Assembly (NCBI RefSeq): GCF_000741525.1
Contig: NZ_JGYP01000002.1
Span: forward strand, 186,001 to 250,000
Direction: 5' to 3'
Length of the DNA stretch: 64,000 bases
Source: Bifidobacterium bohemicum DSM 22767
GTDB taxonomy: Bacteria > Actinomycetota > Actinomycetes > Actinomycetales > Bifidobacteriaceae
The translations under genes were made by a program, and so were the position numbers. Positions 43,495-51,667 of this stretch are shown one piece after another (position 1 is the first letter of the stretch; each line of letters starts with the position of its first letter). The notes under the pieces were generated by a model. The model did not search any database. It was not told the DNA's origin and saw nothing but the letters and a program-made list of their open reading frames with translations.

Positions 43495-43600
43495 TCCTTG
43501 TTGCCCTTGAGCCGCCCAACTAGAGGACGCAACGCGTATGAAACGAGTTCAAAACATGCACGCCGAAATCGGTGCGCAACGACAGTCACACTCATGGCCG

Positions 43601-43651
43601 TCAGCCTTGCAAAGTCAAATGACCAGCGCGGTTTTCTGAACCCGAAGCCAT
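43601..43651 (-). promoter_or_regulatory. Possible 16-residue leader peptide of infC
   Basis: An ATG at 43651 preceded by GGAGG at the ideal distance opens a 16-codon frame (MASGSENRAGHLTLQG) that ends with TGA at 43601, 107 bases before infC. A small hairpin (GTGGG/CCCAC) lies just ahead of it. The quality of the ribosome-binding site is striking for a leader; it may couple operon expression to translation. Confidence 0.5.
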
Positions 43652-44053
43652 AAAAAGCCTCCAGGTGGGGCGTACCCACTTTCTTGATTTCTCAAGCCAA
43701 CTGAAAACTATAACACAACCCTTGACATAATCGAATCATCTTGCAAGGCCGTGTCGCGAAGCCGTGTCGCAGGGTATGTTGCCAAGCCGAGTCGTCGACA
43801 TGTAGCCGCCAGTTTTATTCCCAATCCACGGCAACGTTCCGTGTCGTCGAATCATCAGAACGTAGTGTTTGGCCAAATCCCCGGCGCACGCACCGGACCG
43901 TGCCGCAAAACGATGATTCATCGACACCCCCCCCCCAATGAACCCGTGCAGTCTTTCCTCAGGGCGGCAACCAGCGGAGACAGCGCAATCCACGCGCCGA
44001 ACCACCCTGATGCCACGCCCAATCAACTCACCCAACCATGACCAACCGACCGT
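43652..44053. other. Promoter region of infC and gap to the acetyltransferase gene
   Basis: On the minus strand a TTATAGT box near 43706-43712 is a plausible -10 for infC. The rest, to 44053, shows a C9 run at about 43929-43938 and no supported gene. Confidence 0.45.
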
Positions 44054-44563
44054 TCACGCCGAGACGGACGCATCGAAGTTGGCGAACTCCGACGACCGGA
44101 GCTCACCGCCGTCCTCAAGCTGAAATCGGCCGGTCGGTTCGAAACCCATGTGTCGATAGAAAGCCTGCGCTTTCAGATTGCCGTCGAACACCCACAACAC
44201 CAGACGGGGCCTGGACACGGCCGCAAACACTGATTCAACCAACCGGCGGCCGATCCCCAACCCTTGGCATTGCTTAAGCACATAGAGCGATGCCAATTCA
44301 GCGGTCTCCGGGTAATCGCTCGGCGGACGGGCCGGGTCGCAAAACTCTGCGAACCCCACCAACCGACCATCGACAAACGCGACGAACACCGTGGCCGGGT
44401 CATGACGCTTGGTCACCGACAGCGCGAATTCCGGGGTGATCCTATCCACCAGCCACTGCGGCAACAGCCCTTTATACGTCTCGCGCCACGTCTGAGCCTG
44501 CACCGCGGCTTTCGTCTCGAAATCCTGAGACGCGATGTGCCGCACGATGATACGGTCTTCCAT
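44054..44563 (-). CDS. GNAT-family N-acetyltransferase
   Basis: The product has 169 residues. The acetyl-CoA loop is QCQGLGIGRRLVESV, and LYVLKQ (beta-4) and LWVFDGNLKAQAFYRHMGF (motif B) complete the GNAT core. The TWRETYKGLLP opening is typical of a group that acetylates unknown small amines or protein N-termini. I chose ATG 44563 because AAAGGA lies nine bases upstream; an ATG at 44581 is possible. The substrate is unknown. Confidence 0.85.
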   Translation of the reverse strand: MEDRIIVRHIASQDFETKAAVQAQTWRETYKGLLPQWLVDRITPEFALSVTKRHDPATVFVAFVDGRLVGFAEFCDPARPPSDYPETAELASLYVLKQCQGLGIGRRLVESVFAAVSRPRLVLWVFDGNLKAQAFYRHMGFEPTGRFQLEDGGELRSSEFANFDASVSA

Positions 44564-44637
44564 AACACACGGTCCTTTCATCCGCTGAAATGACCGGTTT
44601 TGCCCACTCAGTGAATCGGCCGTCTCTGGCTTGCGGA

Positions 44638-45006
44638 CTACTTGTTGATCACGGCCTCGATGTTGTTGCCGTCAGGATCGTGCACGAAGGCGGCATAGTA
44701 GTCGGGTCCATAGTTCGGTCGGGGCCCGGGCTCGCCATTGTCGGTGCCTCCGGCCTTCAGACCCGCTTCGTGGAAGGCCGCAACCGCTGCTTTGTCGGGT
44801 GCCGCGAATGCCAAGTGGATCGGCGAGGGAGCTGTCCCCTCCTGCGCCGACTCAATCCAGACCGCGTCCCCGTCGCTTTCGTCCGCGAACATCACCGCAC
44901 CCGGAAATTCCGCACCCTGCACATAGCCGAGCGGAGCCAAAGCAGCCGCGTAAAACGCCTTCTCGGCATCGAAGTTCGTCGTGTAAACACCAATGTGACC
45001 GATCAT
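44638..45006 (-). CDS. VOC-superfamily (glyoxalase-like) protein
   Basis: The product has 122 residues with the two beta-alpha-beta modules of the fold: MIGHIGVYTTNFDAEKAFY with its His4 and the C-terminal YYAAFVHDPDGNNIEAV with a metal-ligand His and Glu. AAAGGG lies seven bases before the ATG at 45006. Many relatives are lactoylglutathione-lyase-like or thiol-resistance proteins; the substrate cannot be told. Bifidobacteria lack glutathione. Confidence 0.85.
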   Translation of the reverse strand: MIGHIGVYTTNFDAEKAFYAAALAPLGYVQGAEFPGAVMFADESDGDAVWIESAQEGTAPSPIHLAFAAPDKAAVAAFHEAGLKAGGTDNGEPGPRPNYGPDYYAAFVHDPDGNNIEAVINK

Positions 45007-45115
45007 GATGGAACCCTTTCTGGAACAAATCAATACCGCAAGCCTACCGCATAATCGTCATTTTCTCGGTTCATTTTCGGAAAAGGACACATACGACCAC
45101 CTGGCGAAAGAGCCT

Positions 45116-45147
45116 GTCGGTCATTTTGCATAATGCAATAGACCGAC
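45116..45147. promoter_or_regulatory. Nested dyad upstream of thiN
   Basis: GTCGGTC ... GACCGAC (7 bp) encloses TTGCA-TAA-TGCAA. This 32-bp symmetric site lies 64 bases before thiN, ahead of TTGACA (45160-45165). It resembles a repressor operator or a small hairpin more than a riboswitch. Confidence 0.5.
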
Positions 45148-45210
45148 AACGGTCAGACATTGACAAGTGGAGCGATATAAAAGTGACTACAGGCCGATAG
45201 ACTCTACAAC

Positions 45211-45960
45211 ATGAACTGTTTCATCTTTGCGGCGGGAACGTATTATGGCAACGAGCCCCGTGAACTGCCTAGCGATTCACTGGTGATTGCGGCCGATGGC
45301 GGGCTCGACCATGTTCATACGCTCGGAATCGCACCGGACATCGTGATCGGGGATTTCGACTCCGCCGAGGCAAAGGCGCCGGCGGGTGCAGAAACAATTA
45401 CGCTTCCGACCGAGCATGACGACACCGATATGCTGTCGGCGCTCAAGATCGGATGGTCACGGGGATGTCGCAGATTCCACATTTACGGGGGTCTTGGCGG
45501 TCGCATCGATCATTCCGCGGCCAATCTCCAATACCTGGCGTTGCTCGCCCGACGTGGCGGCATCGGGTTCCTGTTCGGCTCAACCACCGTCGCCACCGCC
45601 GTATGCAATGGCTCGCTCGACTTTGCCGCCCCCGCGACCGATGCCCCGCTTTATCCGGTATCAGTGCTTTCCGTCGACAACCTATCGCATCACGTCACCG
45701 AAGCCGGGCTCAAATATGAATTGCATGACGGCGAACTGACCAACAGCGGAGTGACGACCCTCGGTATCTCTGGGGTGAGCAACGAATTATTGCCTGGAAA
45801 GCCGTCCAGTATCAGCGTCGGCGACGGCACACTGCTGGTCACATTCCCCATCGGCACGACACTGCCTGAAGTCACTACCGTCGTCGCGACGGCGGACAGC
45901 CTGGGACCACTGGCCGACCACCGTTCCAAGCTGCTTATGACATCCGCAGACGAACGATAG
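45211..45960 (+). CDS. thiN: Thiamine pyrophosphokinase
   Basis: The product has 249 residues and makes thiamine diphosphate from thiamine and ATP. Family motifs are ADGGLDH, GDFDSAE, HDDTDM and GGLGGRIDH in the catalytic domain and a C-terminal thiamine-binding domain (SGVTTLGISGVSN). There is no Shine-Dalgarno site; TAGACT ends seven bases before the ATG, which fits a leaderless message. Confidence 0.92.
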   Translation: MNCFIFAAGTYYGNEPRELPSDSLVIAADGGLDHVHTLGIAPDIVIGDFDSAEAKAPAGAETITLPTEHDDTDMLSALKIGWSRGCRRFHIYGGLGGRIDHSAANLQYLALLARRGGIGFLFGSTTVATAVCNGSLDFAAPATDAPLYPVSVLSVDNLSHHVTEAGLKYELHDGELTNSGVTTLGISGVSNELLPGKPSSISVGDGTLLVTFPIGTTLPEVTTVVATADSLGPLADHRSKLLMTSADER

Positions 45961-46269
45961 ACGGACAAAAGGGCAGCGGCGATGGGCCTACGAGTGGACC
46001 GCGCGCGGTTGACGGCCAGAAGCCGTCACGATAAACAATCGCCAGCCGCCGCGATGAACAACCAACGGTCGGCGGCCTTCGAACAGGATACGGACGACAC
46101 TCCCGACACGCCACCGCCCCGATCCGCCATGTATGTGTGGTTTATCACAACCATGTCAAAACCATTCAAACACCGACTGAAAGCCTCTCCCGAAGCGGCA
46201 TGATCGTCAGGAGCGAACACGGCGACATTAAGATTGTCATCACGCAATGGTTTCCGAGTGAAAGGCCCG
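45961..46269. other. 309-bp gap with a possible promoter
   Basis: TTGACG (46009-46014) and TAAACA (46032-46037) are 17 bases apart, and a GACGGC/GCCGTC hairpin (46011-46027) overlaps them. The element may serve the Spx-like gene or end thiN. A 73-codon frame at 45982 has no supporting signal. Confidence 0.35.
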
Positions 46270-46671
46270 ATGATGACGCAAGCCACACCACAAGAGGGCG
46301 TACAGTTTGTCTGCTATACCCGCTGCTCCACATGCGCCAAGGCCCGCACCTGGCTCAATGAGCATCATGTGTCCTATACTGAGCGCGACATCAAGAGCGA
46401 CAATCCCACAGCCGAAGAGTTGGAAAGCTGGTGGCGGCGCAGCGGGCTGCCGCTGAGGCGCTTTTTCAACACCTCAGGTCAGCTTTACCGCAGTTTGAGC
46501 CTTAAGAATCGGTTGCCGAAAATGAATGACAAAGAAATGCTGGACTTGCTGGCTACAAATGGCATGCTTGTCAAACGTCCCATAGTTGTTAGCGCTAACA
46601 AAGTGCTCGTCGGTTTTTCCCCAGAAGCATGGGAAACGACCTTCTTTAGTACAGCTGACCATATAAAGTAG
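46270..46671 (+). CDS. ArsC/Spx-family thioredoxin-fold protein
   Basis: The product has 133 residues. The N-terminus holds a CSTC pair in VCYTRCSTCAKARTWL, and the family Arg and Pro-loop follow (YTERDI, KRPIVV). The C-x-x-C at the active site is the Spx/YffB type, not the single-Cys ArsC type. It could be an arsenate reductase-like or a redox-sensing regulator; the RPI motif and length are right for both. The ATG at 46270 follows AAAGG. Confidence 0.8.
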   Translation: MMTQATPQEGVQFVCYTRCSTCAKARTWLNEHHVSYTERDIKSDNPTAEELESWWRRSGLPLRRFFNTSGQLYRSLSLKNRLPKMNDKEMLDLLATNGMLVKRPIVVSANKVLVGFSPEAWETTFFSTADHIK

Positions 46672-46688
46672 GAGTTGTTGGTAAAAAG

Positions 46689-46738
46689 GGCCGTCACAGT
46701 TCGTGCGCCGTTCCAACGGAGCACGAGCAACGACGGCC
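46689..46738 (+). promoter_or_regulatory. Three-tier stem-loop in the leader of gap
   Basis: GGCCGTC/GACGGCC, TCGTGC/GCACGA and CCGTT/AACGG nest in one 50-base structure that ends 21 bases before the gap ATG. There is no T-run. It may be the end of the Spx-like message or a leader structure that stabilises the strongly expressed gap message. Confidence 0.55.
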
Positions 46739-46759
46739 GATCCTGATTAGGGAGATTTC

Positions 46760-47815
46760 ATGACAGTAAAGATTGGCATTAACGGCTTTGGCCGCATCGG
46801 TCGCCTTGCGTTCCGTCGCATCTTCGAGCTCCAGGCTCGCGGCGGCGAGGCATCCGACATCGAAGTTGCCGCGATCAACGACCTGACCACCCCTTCGATG
46901 CTCGCCTACCTCCTCAAGTACGACAGCACGCAGGGCACCTTCCGTCACGACGACGGCACCCCGGTCGAGGTTTCCTCCACCGACGACGCCATCGTGGTTG
47001 ACGGCAAGGAGTACAAGGTCTACGCCGAGCGCGATGCCCGCAACATCCCGTGGGTGAAGAACGACGGCGTCGAGTTCGTGCTCGAGTGCACCGGCTTCTA
47101 CACCTCCGCCGAGAAGAGCCAGGCCCACCTTGACGCCGGCGTCAAGAAGGTGCTTATTTCCGCCCCGGCCAAGGACGATACCACCCCGACGGTCGTCTTC
47201 GGTGTCAACCAGGACATCCTCAAGCCTTCCGACAACATCGTCTCCTCCGGTTCCTGCACCACGAACTCCTTCGCGGCTCTGGTCAAGATGATGGACGACA
47301 ACTTCGGCATCAAGGTCGGCTACATGACCACCATCCACGCCTACACCGGCACTCAGATGCTGCTCGACGGCCCCCGTGGCTCCAAGCCGCGCAGCAACCG
47401 CTCCGCCGCCGTCAACACCATCGAGCACTCCACCGGTGCCGCCAAGGCCATCGGCAAGGTCGTTCCTTCGGTTCAAGGCAAGTTGCAGGGCCATGCCCAG
47501 CGCGTGCAGGTGCCGGACGGGTCCATCACCGAGCTGTTCACCGTGCTCGAGAAGGATGCCAGCGTTGAGGACATCAACGCGGCCGCGAAGAAGGCCTTCG
47601 AGAACAACGAATCCTTCGGATACAACGCTGACAGCATCGTATCCTCCGACATCATCGGCGACACCCACGGTGGCGTCTTCGATCCGACCCAGACCGACGT
47701 CAACACCGTTGACGGCGTGACCATGGCTCGCACCGTTGTATTCTACGACAACGAGTATGGCTTCACCTGCAACATGATCCGCACCCTCCTCTACTTCGCT
47801 GAAATCAGCAAGTGA
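46760..47815 (+). CDS. gap: Glyceraldehyde-3-phosphate dehydrogenase
   Basis: The product has 351 residues. The NAD-binding start is [16 protein letters not shown], the catalytic Cys lies in [12 protein letters not shown], and the His and phosphate sites follow in the C-domain ([30 protein letters not shown]). It is the central enzyme of the lower part of the bifid shunt. Codon use is strongly biased toward preferred codons. AGGGAG precedes the ATG and a terminator follows. Confidence 0.98.
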   Translation: MTVKIGINGFGRIGRLAFRRIFELQARGGEASDIEVAAINDLTTPSMLAYLLKYDSTQGTFRHDDGTPVEVSSTDDAIVVDGKEYKVYAERDARNIPWVKNDGVEFVLECTGFYTSAEKSQAHLDAGVKKVLISAPAKDDTTPTVVFGVNQDILKPSDNIVSSGSCTTNSFAALVKMMDDNFGIKVGYMTTIHAYTGTQMLLDGPRGSKPRSNRSAAVNTIEHSTGAAKAIGKVVPSVQGKLQGHAQRVQVPDGSITELFTVLEKDASVEDINAAAKKAFENNESFGYNADSIVSSDIIGDTHGGVFDPTQTDVNTVDGVTMARTVVFYDNEYGFTCNMIRTLLYFAEISK

Positions 47816-47877
47816 CCGGGTCGCGGCATAAGCTGCAGAACGATTCCCGTTTCCAGACGGAGACGTGATTCATAACG

Positions 47878-47910
47878 AAAATCCCCTTCCGCAAGGTTGG
47901 GGATTTTCTC
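47878..47910 (+). terminator. Terminator of gap
   Basis: AAAATCCCC pairs with GGGGATTTT (9 bp), followed by CTC; it lies 62 bases after the gap stop. Confidence 0.85.
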
Positions 47911-48321
47911 ATATTTAGATGGTGGTAAACATTACGGAACCCGGTCGGGCACCGCCACGGCACTGTTGCGGACCACAAAAATCAGACCGCTCATGGAGTC
48001 GCGCCCCGTTCGACCGCCATGACCTCCCAGCCTCAGAGCTGCCGGCGCAACCATCCTCGACTCATCCGGCGCCACCACCCGAATAACGCAGTCCTGCAGA
48101 CCAAGCATTTGCCGACCGTGTTTTACTCTACGCCTATTCCACGGCGGAAACGGCGTCGTATCAGTACAAGTCCAACTTTCCAACGCAAACGCAGCTGCAA
48201 CTCGGCAATCGCCATCAAAACCCTGCACCATCACAATTTCTGGACAGCAAAACCGACAGTGCCCGAAAGCTGGGATCACAAGCCAGAAAGCACTCGCCCG
48301 GAACGAGTAGACTGGAGCATC
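47911..48321. other. 411-bp gap before ybaK
   Basis: I see no gene with a start signal. TAGACT ends eight bases before the ybaK ATG and is the likely -10 box. Confidence 0.45.
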
Positions 48322-48831
48322 ATGAGCAAGAACCACAAGAAGGCGGCCGGAATCGCCTCCACTCCAGCCACGCGTGAACTGACCGAGGCTGGCATACCTT
48401 TTAAGATCTACGAGTACGAACACTCCTCCGATCACATGGACGAAGGCTACGGGCTCGAGGGCGCCGAGAAGCTCGGCATCGACCCGCACCGCTCGTTTAA
48501 GACCCTGATGGCGGATACGGGCGAGGAACGGGTGATCGGCGTGGTGCCGGTCAGCGGTCACCTCGACATGAAACATCTTGCGGCCGCAGTGGGCGCGAAG
48601 AAGGCCGCAATGGCTGATTCCAAGGTGGCTGAGCGCGAAAGCGGGTATGTGGTCGGCGGCATCTCACCGCTGGGCCAGCGCACCAAGCACAGGACCGTGA
48701 TCGACCAAAGCGCCATGTCGTTCGGCGAAATCATTATTTCCGGAGGCAAACGCGGCTTCAGTATCGGTGTCAATCCGACTGATTTGGTAGGCGTGCTCGG
48801 AGCAAAAGTAGCGGACATCGCCACTTGGTAA
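48322..48831 (+). CDS. ybaK: YbaK/EbsC-type aminoacyl-tRNA deacylase
   Basis: The product has 169 residues. YbaK removes cysteine from mischarged Cys-tRNA(Pro). The catalytic Lys lies in SFKTLMAD, with GVVPVSGHLDMKHLAAAV, GYVVGGISPLG and the final GGKRGFSIGVNP. The frame stays open upstream, but ATG 48322 begins at the family start and follows GGAG. Confidence 0.9.
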   Translation: MSKNHKKAAGIASTPATRELTEAGIPFKIYEYEHSSDHMDEGYGLEGAEKLGIDPHRSFKTLMADTGEERVIGVVPVSGHLDMKHLAAAVGAKKAAMADSKVAERESGYVVGGISPLGQRTKHRTVIDQSAMSFGEIIISGGKRGFSIGVNPTDLVGVLGAKVADIATW

Positions 48832-48924
48832 TCGGGTAAATTGCGTCACCGACCGGAATAAAGGGCACGAACCGCGTAGAATAGTGAGCGATAACAACAA
48901 CGTTACTTTCTTTCAGGAGTGATA

Positions 48925-49878
48925 ATGGCTTCATCCGTTCTGCCCCCTCGTTCGGGCCAGCAATACACGATTCACCATGGCGATTACACCTCAGTGGTCA
49001 CCGAGCTTGGTGCCACACTGCGCAAACTCACGTTCCGCGGCGAAGATATCATCGCCACCTGGGATCCCGACCGGCCCGTGCCGTGCAGCAACGGGCAATT
49101 GCTCGTGCCCTACCCAAACCGCATCGCCGATGGGGTCTACACCTTTGAAGGCAACACGTACGAACTTCCGGTCGACGAACACGAACGGAACAACGCCATC
49201 CACGGATACGGCTATCGCGCATTCTGGAATCTTGAACGTCTGACCGACGATGCCGTCACGCTCACCTGGCGCACGGGCAGCATGCACGGATATCCCTTCG
49301 ATCTGAGCGTAAAAGCCAACTTCAAGCTCGACGACGAAGGCCTGACTCTGACCTTGGACGCCACCAATAACGACAGCATCGACGCACCGTGGGCTCTGGC
49401 CATCCACCCGTGGATCGCCAACGGTTTTGACGGTTATGGCGATGAAATCGACGCACAGAACGCCCAATGCAAGGTTTGCATCCCGGCTCGCACGCATGTA
49501 ACGGTTGACCAACGACTGCTGCCCGTCGGCACTGAACCCGTGGATGGCACCAAATACGATCTGCGCAAGCCCACCGCGCTTACCGAGCAGCCGTTCGATG
49601 ACGCATGGACCGATGTCGAACGCGACCCTGAAGGCAATACATTCGCAACACTCACCCGCCCGGACGGACTGACGGTCAGCGTAGGCGGAGACCAGAGCAT
49701 CACCTCGTTCCAAATGTGCACCGGAACGGGCTTTCCGGCCGACAAACATCCCTCAGGAGTCGCCATCGAGCCGCAAACGGCCTACGCCAACGCCTTCAAT
49801 ACCGGCCGCGACCTCACCGTCATCAAGCCCGGCGACACCAGCACCACAGCCTTATTCATTCGCGCTGATCGATCTTGA
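48925..49878 (+). CDS. galM: Aldose 1-epimerase (mutarotase) family protein
   Basis: The product has 317 residues. Substrate-site residues are seen in NAIHGYGYRAFWNLE (His), LAIHPWIANGF (His) and the catalytic Glu in GVAIEPQTAYANAFN. It interconverts alpha and beta anomers of galactose or glucose in sugar uptake pathways. AGGAG lies five bases before the ATG at 48925; a GTG at 48919 overlaps that site and is less likely. Confidence 0.92.
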   Translation: MASSVLPPRSGQQYTIHHGDYTSVVTELGATLRKLTFRGEDIIATWDPDRPVPCSNGQLLVPYPNRIADGVYTFEGNTYELPVDEHERNNAIHGYGYRAFWNLERLTDDAVTLTWRTGSMHGYPFDLSVKANFKLDDEGLTLTLDATNNDSIDAPWALAIHPWIANGFDGYGDEIDAQNAQCKVCIPARTHVTVDQRLLPVGTEPVDGTKYDLRKPTALTEQPFDDAWTDVERDPEGNTFATLTRPDGLTVSVGGDQSITSFQMCTGTGFPADKHPSGVAIEPQTAYANAFNTGRDLTVIKPGDTSTTALFIRADRS

Positions 49879-50045
49879 ACGGACTGAACATTGGCAGCGA
49901 CACCGGCAACCGTACGGCGGCGAACGGTTGATCAACGGATGCGGGCGGCTGGCGACATGGGGGCATCCGTAAAGCACCGGAGCGAGAAGTCGTAGCACCG
50001 TGGGATAATGCCATAGGTCATTCATTGAACGTAAAGGAGTCCATC

Positions 50046-50120
50046 ATGGGAATGCGCGGACGCAAGCGTAAGGCACGTCGCAAAAAGGCCGCCAATCACG
50101 GCAAAAGGCCAAATGCCTGA
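50046..50120 (+). CDS. Ribosomal protein bL37 (24 residues)
   Basis: The 24-codon ORF encodes a very basic peptide, MGMRGRKRKARRKK followed by ANHGKRPNA, which ends like the actinobacterial ribosomal protein bL37 seen in mycobacterial ribosomes (ANHGKRPNA end). AAAGGAG sits six bases before the ATG and a strong terminator follows, so it is a real single-gene unit. It is easily missed because of its length. Confidence 0.85.
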   Translation: MGMRGRKRKARRKKAANHGKRPNA

Positions 50121-50141
50121 GTTCAGTAGTCTATAAAAAGC

Positions 50142-50168
50142 AAAGCCCTGCATCATGCGGGGCTTTTT
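50142..50168 (+). terminator. Terminator of the bL37 gene
   Basis: AAAGCCC pairs with GGGGCTTT, followed by TTC. It lies 21 bases after the stop. Confidence 0.9.
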
Positions 50169-50405
50169 CATATTCCTTCAACATAATCCCCACACGATGT
50201 AGCCCTACGCGATAGCCGGATTCCCGAATTCAGGAACACAAAGTCATGGCCTTCGGCCCTGCGCCATTGAACGACGAAGAACAATCCTCAGAGTTCCGCA
50301 AAGGCCGAATCACCCATGAACGAAGCTGCGTCTCCAAAAGCCACATGATGGCATAACCGAGCCGCCGGGGACGTCTTGCTTGGGTTCGGCCCCGACCATC
50401 CGTAC

Positions 50406-50702
50406 TCACACTTCCGCATCGTCGCCTTCGCCGATCTCACGACCGCTTTCAACGCAGCAGCGATCAAGGGTGGCTTCGATTCTTTCGATCAGGCAAACGG
50501 GCGCGACGACCGGCCTTAACAGGCTACGCAACTGAGCGATAAGCGCCCTTTCACGTGCATCGCAACTGGATTCGGGGTCGAAATGATCCTCTTGGGAGGC
50601 TTCGACCTGCAACGGAACATTCGCCGCTTGCGCAACAGAAACGACCTCGGTGACATGTCGAGCCACAACCATGTGTCCACGACTCTCCGTTGGCCCGTTC
50701 AT
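50406..50702 (-). CDS. Small protein downstream of the ECF sigma factor, possible anti-sigma
   Basis: The product has 98 residues with no transmembrane helix. It follows the sigma gene by 50 bp on the same strand, the usual place of an RsrA-type anti-sigma factor. Its cysteines (SSCDARE, VAPVCL, LDRCC) do not form the HxxxCxxC zinc motif of that family, and RERALIAQLRSLLRPVV is helical. It may be a divergent redox anti-sigma or an unrelated partner. GAAGGGGAC precedes the ATG. Confidence 0.6.
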   Translation of the reverse strand: MNGPTESRGHMVVARHVTEVVSVAQAANVPLQVEASQEDHFDPESSCDARERALIAQLRSLLRPVVAPVCLIERIEATLDRCCVESGREIGEGDDAEV

Positions 50703-50752
50703 GACATGTCCCTTCCCTCGTCCAATGCTCGCTCCGCTCCGATGACGAAACC

Positions 50753-51514
50753 TTATTGCTCTTCCATTGTATGGTGTGCAGGCGTGACCTCCTGCCGGTT
50801 CGCGGATAGTGAAGATTCGTTGACACCATCCAAGGCACCGACTCCATCCGCACCTTCCGCCTGATCCGAGACATGACCGGACGGATCCCGCAAAGACGAG
50901 TCCTGCCCATAGCCACGCGCGACGGCATACTCGGCAAGATCCTTCTTGAGCTGTGCGCGAGCCCTGTTGAGCCGACTCATTACCGTGCCGATCTTGACAC
51001 CCTGCTCGTCCGCCACCTGTTTGTAGGATTTGCCGTCGATGGCAGTGTCGATGAAGACCTGCCGGCGCTCAGGGCTGAGCCTATCGAGCGCGGCCATGAT
51101 CTCCTGTGGCGCAAACCCGTCGAGATACTCCTGCTCCGCGGATTTAAGCCCTTCGGAGGAATGGTCGGAGGCGGAGTAGATGTCCCAGTCATCGTATTCG
51201 CCGGTAGAATCGTTGGCCCGTTGGGGGCGACGCTTGGCTTTGGCGTATTGATTGAAATACGCGTTCCGTTCGATGGTGGTCATCCAGGCTTCGAAATTGC
51301 TGCCGGGCCGGAAACTGTCGAACGCTTTGAACCCTCGCTCATATGCGTCCTGCACCAGATCCTGCGCATCCTCGGTGTTGTTGGTCAGCCTCATCGCCTG
51401 CCGGTACATCGAATTCAGCGCAGGCATGGCAAGGGACTCGAACCGCTCGCGTTTCTGACTGACGGTCTGTTCACCGGTAATTTTCTGCGCTTCCATATGC
51501 GCCACATTGTACAT
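50753..51514 (-). CDS. sigH: ECF RNA polymerase sigma factor, SigH/SigR-like
   Basis: The product has about 253 residues. Region 2 is seen in ALNSMYRQAMRLTNNTEDAQDLVQDAYERGF and FEAWMTTIERNAYFNQY, region 4 in MAALDRLSPERRQVF and YKQVADEQGVKIGTVMSRLN. In bifidobacteria this is the stress (heat/thiol) sigma factor. A 50-residue disordered tail follows region 4. ATG 51514 follows GAGGT at nine bases, so I prefer it; a palindrome overlaps this site. Confidence 0.88.
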   Translation of the reverse strand: MYNVAHMEAQKITGEQTVSQKRERFESLAMPALNSMYRQAMRLTNNTEDAQDLVQDAYERGFKAFDSFRPGSNFEAWMTTIERNAYFNQYAKAKRRPQRANDSTGEYDDWDIYSASDHSSEGLKSAEQEYLDGFAPQEIMAALDRLSPERRQVFIDTAIDGKSYKQVADEQGVKIGTVMSRLNRARAQLKKDLAEYAVARGYGQDSSLRDPSGHVSDQAEGADGVGALDGVNESSLSANRQEVTPAHHTMEEQ

Positions 51515-51516
51515 GC

Positions 51517-51528
51517 TGAGGTACCTCA
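51517..51528. promoter_or_regulatory. 12-bp palindrome at the sigma-factor start
   Basis: TGAGGTACCTCA is a perfect palindrome that contains the ribosome-binding site of the sigma gene. It could be an operator or a hairpin that hides the site. Confidence 0.4.
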
Positions 51529-51667
51529 AACGCGACACAACACGACACAGTCACGACATCTGCCCATGACCGGCCCAGCCAAGTCCATGACAATCGTTCA
51601 GCCGTTTCATGTCGTTTCGCCGTCGCCAGGGCGTGTCAATGTCGGTTTACCGATACACAATATAGGC

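Noticed and set aside
45982-46203. 73-codon plus-strand frame between thiN and the Spx-like gene
   Set aside because: No ribosome-binding site; composition not protein-like.
46694-47668. 324-codon minus-strand frame opposite gap
   Set aside because: Valine/glycine/leucine-rich mirror of the gap gene, no ribosome-binding site.
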